DNA of 61,751 nt, taken from Smittium mucronatum. Its lineage: Eukaryota > Kickxellomycota > Harpellomycetes > Harpellales > Legeriomycetaceae. The stretch lies in contig LSSL01000174.1 of NCBI GenBank assembly GCA_001953115.1, positions 1-61,751 on the forward strand, read 5' to 3'. The position numbers and the translations under genes were made by a program. The notes below the pieces were generated by a model that saw nothing but the letters and a program-made list of their open reading frames with translations, did not search any database and was not told the origin of the DNA. Shown here in pieces: positions 60,301-61,751 of the stretch. The first letter of the stretch is position 1. Each line of letters begins with the position of its first letter.

Positions 60301-61751
60301 TCTTTCAAAAAAATTGCACATTAAAATTAGAATCTTAATTCTTAATGGAAATTCTATTATTAATATTGACTTTTAATAGACGGGTTTGGTAGTTATAATT
60401 TTTTGTAGCCTTTTTTTTTATATCATTATAACCACTTTCGTGTAGACAAAGATGAAATTTTTGAGATTAGAGACTAATAAATTTTCTTAGAATCAAATCA
60501 TTATCGATTTTATCATTAGTTATATCAAATTAATTTTATTTATTTACTTAATCTTAGTCTTATTTAAAATTTACTGATTTTCGCTATATTAGATTATTTT
60601 TTTACTTGGTTTGACACAAAATTAATATTTGGTTTTTAAAAGCACAATTTAACAATATTTAATCGATTTTATCGCTACCTATCAAACTATATTCTGTTTT
60701 AAAATTTAAAAATTAAATATTTTTGTTAATGTCTATAATTTATCTCATTTTATTTACAGCATAATTTGTTTATAATATCCAGTGATCAGACTGTTAAAAT
60801 ATTTTGGTAATTAATCGTTGGATCAATATCGATTTATAATCTAATTGAAATCTAGAAATTTATTTTTGTTACAGATCATTTTTCTAATAAAATTTAACTT
60901 AGGAATGAATCGGTGTTACGGTTTATTGAAATATTATCTATGATATTTAATCCAACCTAATTTATTAGAAAAAAATAATATTATTTCTTTAAAGTATGAA
61001 ATCATACTAAGTTTCCATTTTTTCTGTAGTTTTATTCTTCAGTCTTTGTTTTTGATACTCTGGTTGTGGCTAAGACTTTTACACCTATCATAATAAGTGA
61101 TTTTTTCTGTTTTCCTTATAAAAATACGAAAAAGGTTCAAAATCCCAAAAAAAAAAAAATTGGCGTAAATATTCTAATGAAATCCTATAATATCTATATC
61201 TTGAGTTATTTTTATTAAAATGGGCTATTTAATGAAATAAAATATGTATTAAAGTTTTTTGGGAACATGTGTATCAATCGGGGATCTGGCTGCACTCAGT
61301 ATATATATATTGGAATCGGATATAAGAACAAAATTGTTTCTATGCAGGCGCTAATGAGGATTTTCAATATCCTCAAAACCTTATTAGTTAAAATCAGAGA
61401 GTTTTATTTTGATTTTTAGACCAGATAAGAACATTTATGGTCCGGGAGATCGAACCATTCTCCTGTTTGGACCATATCGTGTAATTTAGAGTGGAATGAT
61501 TTTCAGTTTTAGGAAAATACTATTTTTCATAACCAAAAAATTATAAATTTTTTCTAGGCTCTCAAAAAGAACTTAAATCGATTTTTCCCAATGTATCTTA
61601 GTGTCAGTCACAAGTCTGGATAAAAACATTGAGAATTTATCGGCTTTTTTTATCAACCATTTTCATTTTCAGAACCAATCAGTGGGTTTTAGAACGGTTA
61701 ATTTTATTTTTGATATCAAGTATAATTATGGAAGTTTCTTTTTTTTTTTTT
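57301..61751. other. AT-rich region without recognisable genes
   Basis: About 4.4 kb of A/T-rich DNA with a short (AT)n run at 59705-59721. G+C rises slightly from 61260. A hairpin-forming inverted repeat lies at 61437-61471. No ORF of interest. Confidence 0.55.
61437..61471. repeat. Two-stem inverted repeat (hairpin)
   Basis: Outer arms ATGGTCC/GGACCAT (7 bp) and inner arms GGAGA/TCTCC (5 bp) enclose a nine-base loop (TCGAACCAT), with a small internal bulge. The minus strand contains GGTTCGA, which resembles a tRNA T-loop, but the rest of a tRNA cloverleaf is absent. Confidence 0.6.

Noticed and set aside
61437..61475. tRNA gene on the minus strand (GGTTCGA present)
   Set aside because: The T-arm stem does not pair properly, and no A box, anticodon arm or acceptor partner is present. 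The symmetry fits a simple hairpin.
1..61751. CRISPR arrays, bacterial operons, rRNA or tRNA genes
   Set aside because: No regularly spaced identical repeats, no rRNA-like blocks and no complete tRNA were seen. Introns and gene families are eukaryotic.

Overview
The window looks like a fragment of a very AT-rich, gene-poor eukaryotic genome, most probably an early-diverging fungus. The evidence is the intact genes: a fungal-type RhoGEF, a calcipressin (RCAN/Rcn1), a mitochondrial phosphatidylglycerophosphate synthase (Pgs1) with short GT-AG introns, an Mpo1/DUF962 membrane protein, and a Ser/Thr-rich secreted protein with a GPI-type tail. An insect-gut fungus of the Harpellales type would fit the base composition and transposon load, but that is a guess from general knowledge and the sequence does not prove it.

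Layout. (1) 1-5407: decayed Ty3/gypsy LTR retrotransposons on the minus strand, arranged LTR - internal region - LTR - next gag, with PBS-like sites, a polypurine tract, gag, protease, RT and RNase H still readable through stops and frameshifts. (2) 5408-11760: AT-rich DNA without genes, ending in two degenerate tandem repeats. (3) 11760-21516: first gene island. The RhoGEF (+) and calcipressin (-) converge on an N-filled gap; calcipressin and the five-exon PGS1 (+) diverge from an 870-bp region rich in AGCCAAT boxes. (4) 22570-25600: an orphan ORF fragment, a decayed Tc1/mariner element with long terminal inverted repeats and TA flanks, and a decayed DDE_4 (Harbinger/IS5-like) transposase next to it. 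(5) 25.6-53.0 kb: AT-rich transposon graveyard with a MULE-like relic, a piggyBac relic, two copies of an unidentified repeat about 0.5-0.6 kb long, and a second N gap flanked by two identical 227-bp copies. (6) 53.2-56.1 kb: second gene island, with Mpo1-like (+) and a GPI-type Ser/Thr-rich wall/surface protein (-) converging. (7) 56.1-61.75 kb: AT-rich DNA with no recognisable gene.

How the genes relate. They are ordinary single-copy eukaryotic functions (Rho signalling, calcineurin regulation, cardiolipin/PG synthesis, sphingoid-base alpha-oxidation, cell surface) and do not form a cluster. The recurring non-coding signal is ATTGGCT/AGCCAAT, a CCAAT-box type motif. It is concentrated beside genes and occurs as inverted pairs inside both retrotransposon LTRs. 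I found no convincing undescribed system. The most useful leads are the unidentified structured repeat (29.1 kb and 39.5 kb), the probably false gap at 38983-39465, the CCAAT-box inverted repeats in the LTRs, and the split PH domain of the RhoGEF.
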